A DNA stretch of 64,000 bases from Gammaproteobacteria bacterium MOLA455 (GCA_000511875.1 AZIN01000001.1:751332-815331), one strand, 5' to 3'; numbered from the stretch's first letter, positions 47,001-53,708 are shown. Numbers and translations are program-made. The notes: generated from the letters alone by a model not told the origin.

Positions 47001-47942
47001 ATAACTACTGCCGGCCTCTAGCGTATCATCCTGGTCGGTACCCTCCAGAACCCGTCTGATAACAAAGCTGTAACTCTTTGAGCGCATCGGTGCGTCATTG
47101 GACAGGCCGCCAGAAGTAAACCAAATATCCTGCAGACCTGAACCGCTAAGCGTTCTATCCCCAACTTGATTAGACCCTAGATAGACACCGCCATCCTCAA
47201 AATTTAGATAACTGCCCCACTCCGTAGAGCTGCCCGAGCTAATCTTGACCTTGGTACCCTCGGTGACCTCAAGGGTAAAATAATCTATATCACCGTAGAA
47301 GTTGGCCCGCCCATTGACCGATTCTCCGTAGTCTATCTGCCTATTGGTGACATCCGGTGCATTACTAAAATCATCAATTACAATACTACTCTCGACTGTA
47401 CCATCGGGAGCGACATAGCTGATGGCTTGTATATTAGTGAGCGTATCAGTGCCTTCATCGCCGCCATCGACCGGGTCATCATCAGCAACAACAGCATCGT
47501 TAAGGATTACCTGCCCAGAACTATTGACCGTCCAATAAAAGGCATCGGCGCTGCCCTGCACCTGAAAGGTGTTAAAACCCGATCCTCCATCAACAATATC
47601 ATCGCCCGCGCCACCGATCAGGGTCTGGTCGCCAGCACCACCTTCAAGAACATCAACAACTGACAAACTTATACTGTGTTGGCTGGATTGGCCGTTATTA
47701 TCAGAGGCAATAACGGTAAAGTCATAGAGGCTTTGGGTCTCATAGTCAGGACTTTCCGAGAGAAAAACCTCTCCGCTGCTGGCGTTTATGGACAGTTCTG
47801 CTGGACTATCAGCCGATAGCGTGTAGACAAGTTCAGTGGAACTGTCGTCATCATGTGCGGCGATGGCTGTGTATATAAGCCGGTTTTGACCTATATTTTC
47901 ATTCACTTTGGCTTGCGAATCAGAAGAAAAAACAATGGCCAT
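35085..47942 (-). CDS. Giant RTX protein with S8 subtilisin-like protease, P-domain and nine PPC modules
   Basis: This 4285-residue protein is a type I secretion substrate with no Sec signal. In order it has: a cadherin-like module (residues 1-100); RTX nonapeptide blocks (about 100-125, 300-358, 570-640, 1045-1100, 1198-1258); nine tandem pre-peptidase C-terminal (PPC) modules (about 1750-2850, each with a D-D/H-W start and a YYL-type strand); a subtilisin domain with Asp in VGVVDDGIDTSHPDL (about 2894), His in NHGTLVAGIIA (about 2937), oxyanion Asn in FSAGNSAG and Ser in GFSGTSASAPLVSGI (about 3114); a proprotein-convertase P-domain (about 3200-3337); cadherin/Ig-like modules (about 3500-3830); more RTX blocks (about 3834-4180); and a C-terminal secretion region. 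All catalytic residues are present. It is likely a calcium-activated furin-like cell-surface or secreted protease. Confidence 0.93.
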   Translation of the reverse strand: MAIVFSSDSQAKVNENIGQNRLIYTAIAAHDDDSSTELVYTLSADSPAELSINASSGEVFLSESPDYETQSLYDFTVIASDNNGQSSQHSISLSVVDVLEGGAGDQTLIGGAGDDIVDGGSGFNTFQVQGSADAFYWTVNSSGQVILNDAVVADDDPVDGGDEGTDTLTNIQAISYVAPDGTVESSIVIDDFSNAPDVTNRQIDYGESVNGRANFYGDIDYFTLEVTEGTKVKISSGSSTEWGSYLNFEDGGVYLGSNQVGDRTLSGSGLQDIWFTSGGLSNDAPMRSKSYSFVIRRVLEGTDQDDTLEAGSSYEWLEGGVGNDSLIGSDRDDQLLGGAGNDVLTGGLGNDSLDGGAGDANIAHYTGNYADYAVNFVATYDRDLKLSIRDSIDNRDGFDQLANIQILRFADRDLVLDAESNSANFDAYSIGESITGTLPAASQLWYLDQDYFQQKFTADISTDSALRIRFETSPQSGNYTNGRLTLRFLAMGSDDRLSFKNLETENSIIKFEVNTNQSASWFVSPEYWGDSSEFLAMAQRADIKVDGYAYSDQAEFGDLINYSISVDRVIFGTASDDTLVGDAQVGYIDAREGNDIITGSDINEEIVGGDGDDTLSGGAGDDILRDGEGNDIIKGDAGDDLISITNMVNAPTATIDGGEGTDTLQIDGGVSWDNLLVSNVEILDGRNGASSLSVDALLDKGFVGAKNIEFRLDPNLAEGGTVDVSKLSGNIDVRGTNQSDTLIGNDDNNQIYLNASEQVGNGLGVDTVNAGAGDDSLIWKIQQYQSWSASFSSFDAGTKTYTLEGTYNGGLGSDKVTLDFNGSYFYHPSGNTWNQSDSFAWKLDLTKLELLDIETFEVIGYDSNRFWAHPSEFLLTIAQLDGLSSVSGLRSVGIVGGGTIEMEHLNALGLENWRIADDMAYTINGSANSESINLGSGLMVVSAGEGSDGITIDNKSLVLDSIDGGDGTDALTVRGADVDLSGAILTNLEEIRVSSQSLAMSESQWAEFGSLVKVISGATTEFTLSLENAGTFTLDEETLFAGFSGSSGDDRLIGNSLDNILTGNAGNDILQGNAGDDTLIGGSGVDEILGGTGDDQLNVSGKAVVSDRLVGGEGTDTLIVSDGQDLTGATINGIEILSGAGTVTMSAEQLKLLKKIQGVNVQLTGESSEFTMPSELQLLQGAAIYLPAMDSELVGASGVVGSAKDDIITGSGGADTLVGGRGADYLSGGDGNDTLIGGKGTDTLMGGSGDDTLIVGASAFTQDSQTIGGDKVFGGSDYDLLQVDFNQSNYSTYTIVDGSLSGIEALSILGTGGNAYQNTVQLSADVWNSFEEVSLSDGNEWGAVKLSIKGTGEDLSFESVLSQTYAESISLNGSFGSIDVSNDPLVTKDEERYKLELYGKFIDITLSDNADRIEVYDDLNYQLAAGAGDDWIQHKRSGNLVASIEGGTGSDTFDISNTGFIDLTQVTLTNVENVYHGETRIVLTEEQFSGWSLDGTGAVFTKSDGVITGTAGDDYFDGQGQGAFEGGAGNDSLRSLHTAVFSGNLADYDRTRDGEAVFVEHARGTLLDGNDTVRHVLNLQFADTTVVLDDAPDLVDSYLYQTNGNGDELIASLTAIEYGKQMSAKSDYRNDYDLFSATFAPNSPLAIEASTVNGSGWQFEFWDVATNQQIQFKSLVYGWINYSFSNWMSADQKWLPGFNTNDGFEAYQGGQVLVRAKVEANDDYPIEDYAFTFNYLDDYAGGVDTLGEIDPQEGLIRGYIGDINDADWIRTDLIAGTKYEFRLQGQSSDAGTLVDPKLQLLDSQGRVIEAGLDQANDVAGTDDAIVFRPTDSDTYYLAVTDVASINKGSWTLTQGSLDTIAGNISTTERIEWSAANTFRAESEINQLTDHDWFKVWLDKGLTYSFTMDGISLGGTLSDPQLSLRSVTGRLLTQDDNSGSGSDAEIYFAAPDSGWYYLDAGASGNASRGTYILRGSSLTDDYANSILTEGLVTLGEQASGLISYIADSDWLQVGLSANTTYVIDLKGDISDGARLDPVRDPLLIIRDASGNVIYRTDDFNGTLDARAYFTPDNDGLYFLEARSAFKYDIGAYTIDVALAPEDDHGSVLDETATALVLGENYAVMSAGDIGIPGDKDVFKMEFDGGKVYQLEASGFAGFAGTLVDPYIRVFNSNGQLLDFDNNGGSGTDAKFYFAPEDAGTYYIEVSSNNNRGMGTYEVSVSQRNLPPDDVPNNLSTQVILNPGDSFNGNLLTKNDQDWFGIKLEAGEHYVFRAKASASGNGSLEDPVLELRGTNGELLRSVDNMLAGNEPALGFSVDDSGTYYLVVKAADGTVDTGTYTLITRAPDDHGNTQSDATVIALDETLTGGIQWNDGSFGVRAFDSIGLATDFDEDWFVFTGVAEQILSINVELADGSMLSRPMVEVIDEQGRVMAFGDGLETDNGLAVATFRVPTDGTYYARVIDGAGATGNYSVQLTTGDASDEDSEGPVSLSFSDNGAIKQSVTVATIGLSGDSDNFEAVLEEGHSYRIETVAVRDSSVAPLPSAALTMKWLAADESEATDISAGADLTNPSFFDSAEFTALTGGKLSLNVAPLEETQTGRYQLRIIDLGSQADDDLPNAVADFNESEHGVLAINENIEGKIDSAEDKDLIAVNLTQGNIYDFSVKGYFDGLGTLAEAELRLLNEVGQLVSVGSYDAVTGRTEFSVSVFSDGRYFLEISAEELPGNTGTYTLDTRLRGSDDNVIDDISADTQSGVVVGPGKPATGEIETAGDHDWISVSLEAGKVYVLDILADGDGSGGTLTDATLRLIDSNGDEVASDDNSGAGKDARLQVTPGTSGDYYLDISSRFGEVGTYTARVRELYSGVADPLVTAQWYLEEAGIFELDGQYTGAGITVGVVDDGIDTSHPDLQNNLNFSLAYDTQFDTSDGQPKYPYLVGPPDNHGTLVAGIIAAEANNETGIRGVAPDAELVSTRVKWSWDQMIQALSLQWQFDVSNNSWGAISPFSDNFNSTSLTFGWVALRKGVEDGRDGLGTNFVFSAGNSAGAGDNTNYHNFQNAREVITVGAANADGTMASFSTPGASVLVSSYGVGMITTDRHQPGWGEAKSSDYYGGFSGTSASAPLVSGIVAMMLEANPNLGYRDVQKILAYSTTHPDGQDWKTNGASDWNLGGLQFNDKAGFGLVDAYTAVQLARTWTDTNTSINEISASARKFGMVESIPDGDGSSYTMAFEVDSNLSVENVELGIDLRHQRLGDLIITLTSPNGTVSTLMDRATVNSERPFGLSGQDSGVPTHLLWDFSSVQFWGEQATGTWTISVADVRPEQIGTIQSLSLRIYGERQDGNDTYIFTDEGFANQTGSILEDEFGEDTINASPVRFDTYIDLYQGIIAANATTHGIASWTIVENAISGSGNDSLVGNSADNYLDAGAGNDVLQGSEGDDTLVGGAGRDTAYYVGLMAEYSVSWDPNTETVTVVDNKTSNGDDGTDILSGIERIVFSDGELNLAETTGNRPPVANASVFDGTVQLQSGMGIEYQLPDDAFTDADGEAASEMEIAVSDAAGGELPEWLSYDPATGTFSGVPPADFQGIIKLKVEAIDEYGVSTSDILTLQFGDNQAPTLENPKEVVVSEDQGLVSLEFTAPTDPEGGEVSIEITEIPSLGVLIDKSGNQVSVGAVFSADEFTELFYQTGEDANGDAGYVRYKASDEDGVVSESSAHIFVDAVNDAPRFSTKSSKLIIDYPEQTTVALDILEPVDPESVLTTVRVSELPQLGIISLDDQVVSIDQVLTFDQLNRLTFTLDENVNGPIGAITIQAVDDEGAATNWSLQLEVQGDAEFNSGTVGDDELYGSIADDILYGKGGNDTLVGNAGDDRLLGGLGNDSVIGGSGDDKLDGSAGNDYLDGGSGADFMTGGPGSDTYIVDSAGDVALEVISGGSGGKDVIVTSISLIAPENIENLQASAGDAINLTGNELDNVLLGNDENNVLQGRDGRDTLFGEAGEDTLDGGSGVDLLAGGLGDDTYNVSSKSDRVVEQVGQGVDHVIAASSYTLSSNVENLTLEEGGNFTAGGNSLDNHLIGNAGNNILAGGIGADILEGGLGDDIYVLSDSMDTIIDLGGEDTIRSNLDIVLINDIENADLVGIADTMAIGNGLANNLIGNMADNILDGAGGIDTLTGGEGADTFVIANNGEGVDADLITDFTSGEDLIVLDLASYGVSAEELGLLSSGLVSAESFVIGAGAKALDSNDHFIFDSAQGLLQFDVDGSGDEETMVIAHINLDEDSARITSGDVFVGI

Positions 47943-48022
47943 ACAACACCCCTCAACAAACGCTATTTTTTAAACGCGTTTTCTAATTATCGTAACGTTA
48001 ACGCTGCAAGTACTTGTTAAGC

Positions 48023-48325
48023 TCATTTCGCGTTAGGTTTCTTTTTTGATACGTTTTTCGCTTTCTTGGTATCTGTCTCTTCAGCACTCTTCTCACTGGG
48101 TGATGCAGCTTTAGCCTGATCGATGATGCCTGAGCGCAATTTAATTGCCTGATCAATAAAGTGCATAAAACCATCCATTGGCATGACCAGTCGAGTTGAA
48201 GGCGACATGGTGACTTCATTTTTTGCTGAATCAATATCTTCAATACGTGCAAAATCCAGACGCACAACGCCCTGACTGACATTGAACTTCATAAAACGGT
48301 CTACAAAAATATCCGACATCGGCAT
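48023..48325 (-). CDS. Small conserved-type protein between adhesin and protease genes
   Basis: This roughly 100-residue protein has a compact beta-rich core (FVDRFMKFNVSQGVVRLDFA then RIEDIDSAKNEVTMSPSTRL then VMPMDGFMHFIDQAIKLRSG) and a Lys-rich tail (AEETDTKKAKNVSKKKPNAK). There is no signal peptide. The pattern of a strand pair ending in STRLVMP followed by a helix resembles the DUF3467 kind of small protein, but I cannot assign it firmly. ATG at 48325 follows GGAG; ATG at 48319 and a TTG at 48343 overlapping the adhesin stop are alternatives. The close packing to the adhesin gene suggests a cytosolic helper, for example a secretion chaperone or regulator. An overlapping frame (47998-48282) is a shadow. 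Confidence 0.65.
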   Translation of the reverse strand: MPMSDIFVDRFMKFNVSQGVVRLDFARIEDIDSAKNEVTMSPSTRLVMPMDGFMHFIDQAIKLRSGIIDQAKAASPSEKSAEETDTKKAKNVSKKKPNAK

Positions 48326-48335
48326 GTTGCTCCAG

Positions 48336-51300
48336 TTAGGCAATAAACGTAGGCGAGGCCAAGTGAAGATCAGTTAGATCAAATCCACTCTCCCCGGACA
48401 GGGTAATTGTGTAGGTCTCGATATCTACAACGCCCGCGGAAGTGTCGCTGTCTATAAACGCTGTAAGCGCGCTGGAACCTGAATCAAAGAAAGCCCCAAA
48501 GACATTATCCAGCGAATCATCGGCAGTGGAAATGAGCTGTGCAATATCTGCTGGAATATCGAGAATTTTAGATAGGTTCAGATCTTGGGCTTGCGTGCCA
48601 CTTTCTGCAATACCGGTATAACCCAACGCATTGGCTAACGTACTCAGCTCAATACTGTCGACACCGGCCTCAAAGTCAGAAATAGACATATCTGTTCCAG
48701 TGCCCGAGGTTAATGCAAAAATATCCGCGCCTGCACCCCCTGAAACCGTCGCAGACCCACCGAGCAACTCAAAAATCTCGGTCGCCTCCGTGCCTTCAAC
48801 AATTACCGCTTCACCTAGTACATAACTTGAATCAGACAGATCATCGTTGCCCACAATTACATCTTTAAGGGTAATGCTGGTTGTCGTTACTGTATCTTGG
48901 GCCTGATAGGTAAGCGCCAACAGTGAACCGTCCGATGCAACGGCAGGGAACCAGATTATGGATACACCAATTTGCCCTTCTACACCGACATTGGCTGCCG
49001 CAATGCCTGCAGAGGGATAGGATATTTGCGATTCCTCAATAACACCCAATTCAGACACATTGTAGACTAGCGTAAAGTCAATATTTTCCAACCCTGCCGC
49101 ATAGTCTCCAACCACGGATGGATCGATAGCAATAGAGATTACCGAATTGCCATCATCATCCTCAGAAAGGCTTGGCTTTAGTCCACCCCGAGAAATTTCA
49201 CCCGGGCCAGTGACAGACACCGACGAGTCTACAGACACTGAAACCTGCTGCTCGGTAGCAGCATTGACGCCATCGCTTGCCAGCAGGGTAAAGGTATAAC
49301 TCGCCTTAGTCGGATAATTGGTAACGCCAGTATTAAGTGACACAACACCGGTTACTGCATCAACCGAAAGGTTTTGCTCATCCCCCTCACCGGGTTTAAG
49401 CGAATAAGTTATACCCGCACTAATATCAGCACTATCATCTGCCGCCCCCAAATAGATTACTGACTCATAGCCCAGCACCGTTGAGGTACTTTGAGAGGTA
49501 ATAGTGGGCGCAATCTCATCCAAATCACCCACACTCAGAGTAACGGCCTGCTCACTGGCATTGCCCGCATCATCGGTTGCTACCACAGTAAAGCTGTAGC
49601 TGTTTTGAGCCTCTTCATCGGGGTTATCACTCAGGCTAACGGCACCACTGGTACCATCGATAGTTAAAGCTGTATCACTGCCGTCGCTAAGACTAAAGGT
49701 GACGCCGGCACTAATGTCCGCGCTGTCATCGGCTGTTGCCGTGTAGATCACTTGATCTGCACCACTGTTTTCATCTACTGACGTTGCTGTTGCGCCGGAG
49801 GTAATCATGGGCGCGACTTCGTCGAGGTTATTCACCGATAGAACTATCAATTGTTCACTGGTATTACCGGCTTCATCGGTTGCTGTTGCCGTGAAACTGT
49901 AGCTCTCTTTCGTTTCAAAATTTGGTATACCTGAAAGGGTTATCGCTCCAGTAGCACTATCAATACTTAGAGCATCATCACTACCTTCCTTCAGGTCATA
50001 GGTGATAACAGCACTGGCATCTCCTGCATCACTAGCCTCTACGGTGTAGACAACTTGATTTGCAGCAATATTTTCATCCACTACAGGTGTAGTAGAGGAA
50101 GTAATCAGTGGCGCGACATCGACTGTTAACGTTACAAGCAACTCACTGCTATTACCCGCTGCATCCTTGGCTACCAAGGTGAATTCATAGGCATCCTGTA
50201 CGTCTTTTTGCGGATTGTCAGCCAGGGTAACAACGCCGGTGGCCTCATCAACACTTAATGCTGAGTCACTGCCTTCTGCTAGGCTAAAGGTAACACCTTC
50301 ACTGATATCGGCACTGTCATCGGCAGTGGCGGTATAAACAACTTGACCGGCACCACTATCCTCTACTACCAGACCAACTGACAATGAGGTTATTGTGGGG
50401 GCAACCTCATCCACATCGCCCACACTCAGAGTAACGGCCTGCTCACTGGCATTGCCCGCATCATCGGTTGCTACCACAGTAAAGCTGTAGCTGTTTTGAG
50501 CCTCTTCATCGGGGTTATCACTCAGGCTAACGGCACCACTGGTACCATCGATAGTTAAAGCTGTATCACTGCCGTCGCTAAGACTAAAGGTGACGCCGGC
50601 ACTAATGTCCGCGCTGTCATCGGCTGTTGCCGTGTAGATCACTTGATCTGCACCACTGTTTTCTTCTACTGATGTCGCTGTTGCGCCGGAGGTAATACTC
50701 GGAGCGACTTCATCAACATCACCCACGCTCAGCGTAACAGACTGTTCGCTGACATTGCCCGCACCATCGGTTGCTACCACATTAAAACTGTAGCCGGCTT
50801 GAGTTTCGTGATCCGGATCATCACTGAGACTCACCGCGCCACTGGCAACATCGAGAGTTAAAGCTACATCACTGCCGTCGGCTAATGAATAGACAACATT
50901 AGAAGCATCAGTAGATGCTGCATTATAGACAACTTGATCAGAGCCACTATTTTCTTCTACTTGGGCATCGACCGTCGAGGTAAATACAGGCTCTACGGTG
51001 TCCACTAATAGCGTAATGGATGAGGCATTTTCAGAGATATTGCCGGCAATATCAGTAATACGCGCACTTAAGTTAGCTAAACCATCAATTAGATCAGCTG
51101 TAACAATTTCAATAGAGCCATTATCAAAATCATCAGAGCTTACGTAAGCACTACCGACAACACTAGCGCCATCATCTGTCAAAGACAGTATTTCGATGAG
51201 GTCACCAATTACCACTGCAGTACCGTCGAGTGAATCAACGTCAAACTTAACTTTAATCGATGGTGTAACATCGGCAGTAGAGCTATCACCCACAACACCA

Positions 51301-53708
51301 GTATCGCTGGCTGCAACCAGACTAACCTCGGGAGCGGAGGTGGCTAATGCATCCGTGGCGGCGGCCTGAACGGCAACAACCTCATCGATCGAAGTAGCAA
51401 CTTTTAACTCTTGAACTGCATTCTTCAGCTCTTCTAGAGCAGCAACGGACACCAGTGACGCACCCTGCGCATTGACAAGCAAGGCGGTTACCGTTTCAGC
51501 ATCCAAAGTCACATCCGTATCGGTGCTCGCACTATCTTCAATAAGAACCGCCAAGTTCTCCAATGCCGTTGATTGGGCCTCTGCGGCCGCTTCAGCATCT
51601 GTTGCCGATGACGTTGCCACTGCAAGCACTGTAGCAATCTGGGCCGTCACAATTCTATTACCCAATGCGGCGTCTGAGTCGTCCGACAAAGGATCATATT
51701 CAGATAGACTGTCACCCTCGGCCAGAGACAAACCCAGCGCAGACACAACCAGCGCCTCAGCCTCAGCAACAGTTTTTTCTCCCTCAGAGCTACTTTTTCG
51801 CATAACCTGAGCGACAAGCGTAGAAAGCGGGTTAACAACAGAGTATCCAGTGGGTGCAGTCAGTGAAAGCTCATTTATCGCACCCGTATCTGTGTTAATA
51901 CCACCGAGAATAATAACATCTGCAGAGAGTGCATCACCCTCGAGCAATACCTCACCACGACTGTTTGAGCTCACGCCCTGGATAAGCTCATCTGGATCTG
52001 CGATACCATCACCATCTATATCAACATAAACCTCGCCACCGCGGATATAACCATCAGAGACAACAATTTGTGAGAAGCTAGCAGCGGGATTACCTGCCAA
52101 ATCCTGCAATGTAGAGCCGGAATAAGACAGCTGTAACGACCCTTCCGTTAATTGAGACCCAATCGCTAGCGTGACAGAATCGTCTTCAATTGAGACTGCG
52201 CTAACATCTAATAGCACTCCCCCCTGCCTAAGAGTGAATGAAGAAACATTTAGAACTTGAGTTTGTGAAAGGCTCTCGCTGTAATTAATGGTAACCGTTT
52301 GATTGTCGACAGAACTCTCGATGGAGGTCACCGCTGGCGGAATTTCATCTACATCCTCAACCAATAGGGTTACCGGCTTCTCACTGACATTTCCTGCTCC
52401 ATCAGTTGCCACCACAGTGAAAGCATAGTTTTGTTGAGATTCGAAGTCGGGGTTACCCGCTAAAGTTACTGCACCTGAAGCACTATCAATTGTCAGCGCT
52501 GCATCACTTCCATCAGTTAAGCTGAAGACAACGCCGTCACTAATATCGGCGCTATCATCTGCGGTGGCAGTATAGATAACTTGATCAGCACCGCTATTTT
52601 CAACCACGGTTTCCTCATCTGACGATGTGATAGAAGGAGCCACTTCGTCCAAATTAGTTATGCTAAGCTCTACCGTTTGCTGATCCGTATTGCCTGCCAG
52701 ATCGGCCGCAACCACAGTAAAGGTATAGCTTTCTTTGGATTCGAAATCAGGGTCGTCAGTCAGTGTAACCTGACCGGAGGCACTATCGACATCAAAAGCA
52801 CTGTCGCTGCCATCATCCAAGCTATAGGTAACTGCACCATCATCAGCCGCACTGGCTGTAAAGACAACTTGGTTGGCACCACTGCTCTCCACGATGGAAA
52901 TATCATTTGAAGCTTCAAGAACCGGAGTTACAGTATCCAACTCAAGCACCAAAGTCGCGCTAACCTCTGATTTTTTATCGCCTTTTGTCTGCCTAGCGAC
53001 CACTGAGTAGCTTCCGTCTTGATCAAGCTCAAAGCTATTACCCTGACCAGAAACCCAAGTTGCGCCATTGTCTAGACTATATTCCCAGGTCGCTGAATCG
53101 ACTAAGTCACCGACTAAGACCACGCCAGAGTTGGTCACTCCATCGCCGTCAGAGCCATTGTCATTCGCTAGAGTCAAGATAGGCTTTGACGGCGGTTTAG
53201 ATGTGCCTCCAGACACTGCCAAACCAATTCCTACGGCACCTAAGGCCGACAATCCCAATGTTGAAAGGCTAAACCCACCTATGGTGGTATCTTGAGACTG
53301 AGCATCATCCAATGCCTCAGCAACCTTAGATTCAGCTTGAAAGCCCAGACCTAACTGATCTTGTGGCCCCTGCTCAGCTGCAACAGCTTCGTCTAAATCT
53401 GGATTTTCAATGGCATCATCAGCATCTAGCACTTGGTCGTCACTGGCTGGTTTTTCTTCGTCTTCGTCGTTTTTTTCAATTATTGATGTTTCTGCAATTT
53501 GAATCATTTCAGACGACTGAGACATATCACCCAGATGAGGCATCACATCAAATGAATTTTCACCATCTTGACCAGCAAAGGTAGGGGCGACTTGAGAGGA
53601 TGGGTCATTGGATTCTGACTGCTGCACAACGCCAGTATCAGTATTTGCGCCATCAGCACTGGATGTTGAGTCGACAAGAGGGGTAACATCTAAAGAATCT
53701 GTAGTCAT
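48336..53708 (-). CDS. Cadherin-repeat type I secreted adhesin with cohesin-like domain
   Basis: This 1790-residue acidic protein has no Sec signal. The N-terminal ~140 residues are acidic and disordered, followed by a hydrophobic Gly/Ser segment GGFSLSTLGLSALGAVGIGL (about 143-162) of the sort found in retained RTX adhesins. Then come two cadherin-like repeats, a Big-like domain, a VYVDIDGDGIADPDE module, a long Ala-rich helical region (about 640-800), and six more cadherin-like repeats (ENSGADQVIYTATADDSADI units, about 100 residues each). Residues about 1506-1640 look like a cohesin fold (ISIAIDPSVVG, ENIDFTLVYNVSELGVI, GSLLALTYQAQ). The end (about 1646-1790) has one RTX motif GGAGADIFAL and a type I secretion target region. 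Repeats 4 and 7 share an identical 245-bp DNA stretch. Confidence 0.88.
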   Translation of the reverse strand: MTTDSLDVTPLVDSTSSADGANTDTGVVQQSESNDPSSQVAPTFAGQDGENSFDVMPHLGDMSQSSEMIQIAETSIIEKNDEDEEKPASDDQVLDADDAIENPDLDEAVAAEQGPQDQLGLGFQAESKVAEALDDAQSQDTTIGGFSLSTLGLSALGAVGIGLAVSGGTSKPPSKPILTLANDNGSDGDGVTNSGVVLVGDLVDSATWEYSLDNGATWVSGQGNSFELDQDGSYSVVARQTKGDKKSEVSATLVLELDTVTPVLEASNDISIVESSGANQVVFTASAADDGAVTYSLDDGSDSAFDVDSASGQVTLTDDPDFESKESYTFTVVAADLAGNTDQQTVELSITNLDEVAPSITSSDEETVVENSGADQVIYTATADDSADISDGVVFSLTDGSDAALTIDSASGAVTLAGNPDFESQQNYAFTVVATDGAGNVSEKPVTLLVEDVDEIPPAVTSIESSVDNQTVTINYSESLSQTQVLNVSSFTLRQGGVLLDVSAVSIEDDSVTLAIGSQLTEGSLQLSYSGSTLQDLAGNPAASFSQIVVSDGYIRGGEVYVDIDGDGIADPDELIQGVSSNSRGEVLLEGDALSADVIILGGINTDTGAINELSLTAPTGYSVVNPLSTLVAQVMRKSSSEGEKTVAEAEALVVSALGLSLAEGDSLSEYDPLSDDSDAALGNRIVTAQIATVLAVATSSATDAEAAAEAQSTALENLAVLIEDSASTDTDVTLDAETVTALLVNAQGASLVSVAALEELKNAVQELKVATSIDEVVAVQAAATDALATSAPEVSLVAASDTGVVGDSSTADVTPSIKVKFDVDSLDGTAVVIGDLIEILSLTDDGASVVGSAYVSSDDFDNGSIEIVTADLIDGLANLSARITDIAGNISENASSITLLVDTVEPVFTSTVDAQVEENSGSDQVVYNAASTDASNVVYSLADGSDVALTLDVASGAVSLSDDPDHETQAGYSFNVVATDGAGNVSEQSVTLSVGDVDEVAPSITSGATATSVEENSGADQVIYTATADDSADISAGVTFSLSDGSDTALTIDGTSGAVSLSDNPDEEAQNSYSFTVVATDDAGNASEQAVTLSVGDVDEVAPTITSLSVGLVVEDSGAGQVVYTATADDSADISEGVTFSLAEGSDSALSVDEATGVVTLADNPQKDVQDAYEFTLVAKDAAGNSSELLVTLTVDVAPLITSSTTPVVDENIAANQVVYTVEASDAGDASAVITYDLKEGSDDALSIDSATGAITLSGIPNFETKESYSFTATATDEAGNTSEQLIVLSVNNLDEVAPMITSGATATSVDENSGADQVIYTATADDSADISAGVTFSLSDGSDTALTIDGTSGAVSLSDNPDEEAQNSYSFTVVATDDAGNASEQAVTLSVGDLDEIAPTITSQSTSTVLGYESVIYLGAADDSADISAGITYSLKPGEGDEQNLSVDAVTGVVSLNTGVTNYPTKASYTFTLLASDGVNAATEQQVSVSVDSSVSVTGPGEISRGGLKPSLSEDDDGNSVISIAIDPSVVGDYAAGLENIDFTLVYNVSELGVIEESQISYPSAGIAAANVGVEGQIGVSIIWFPAVASDGSLLALTYQAQDTVTTTSITLKDVIVGNDDLSDSSYVLGEAVIVEGTEATEIFELLGGSATVSGGAGADIFALTSGTGTDMSISDFEAGVDSIELSTLANALGYTGIAESGTQAQDLNLSKILDIPADIAQLISTADDSLDNVFGAFFDSGSSALTAFIDSDTSAGVVDIETYTITLSGESGFDLTDLHLASPTFIA
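49528..49772. repeat. 245-bp identical direct repeat, copy 1
   Basis: This stretch, encoding most of one cadherin-like repeat of the adhesin, is identical base for base with 50419-50663 as far as I can read. The first differences are A49773 versus T50664 and flanking bases. Confidence 0.92.
50419..50663. repeat. 245-bp identical direct repeat, copy 2
   Basis: Second copy, offset by 891 bp from the first, so exactly 297 codons apart. Recombination between them would remove three repeats in frame. Other cadherin repeats of the gene are much more diverged. Confidence 0.92.

Noticed and set aside
35400-47700. Dense short repeats that could be mistaken for a CRISPR array
   Set aside because: The repeats are degenerate 27-bp units coding GGxGxDxLx in one continuous open frame, so they are RTX repeats, not repeat-spacer units.
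47998-48282. 94-codon minus-strand frame overlapping the small gene after the adhesin
   Set aside because: The alternative frame (48023-48325) has a plausible fold pattern, a GGAG site and correct junction with the adhesin stop; this one does not.
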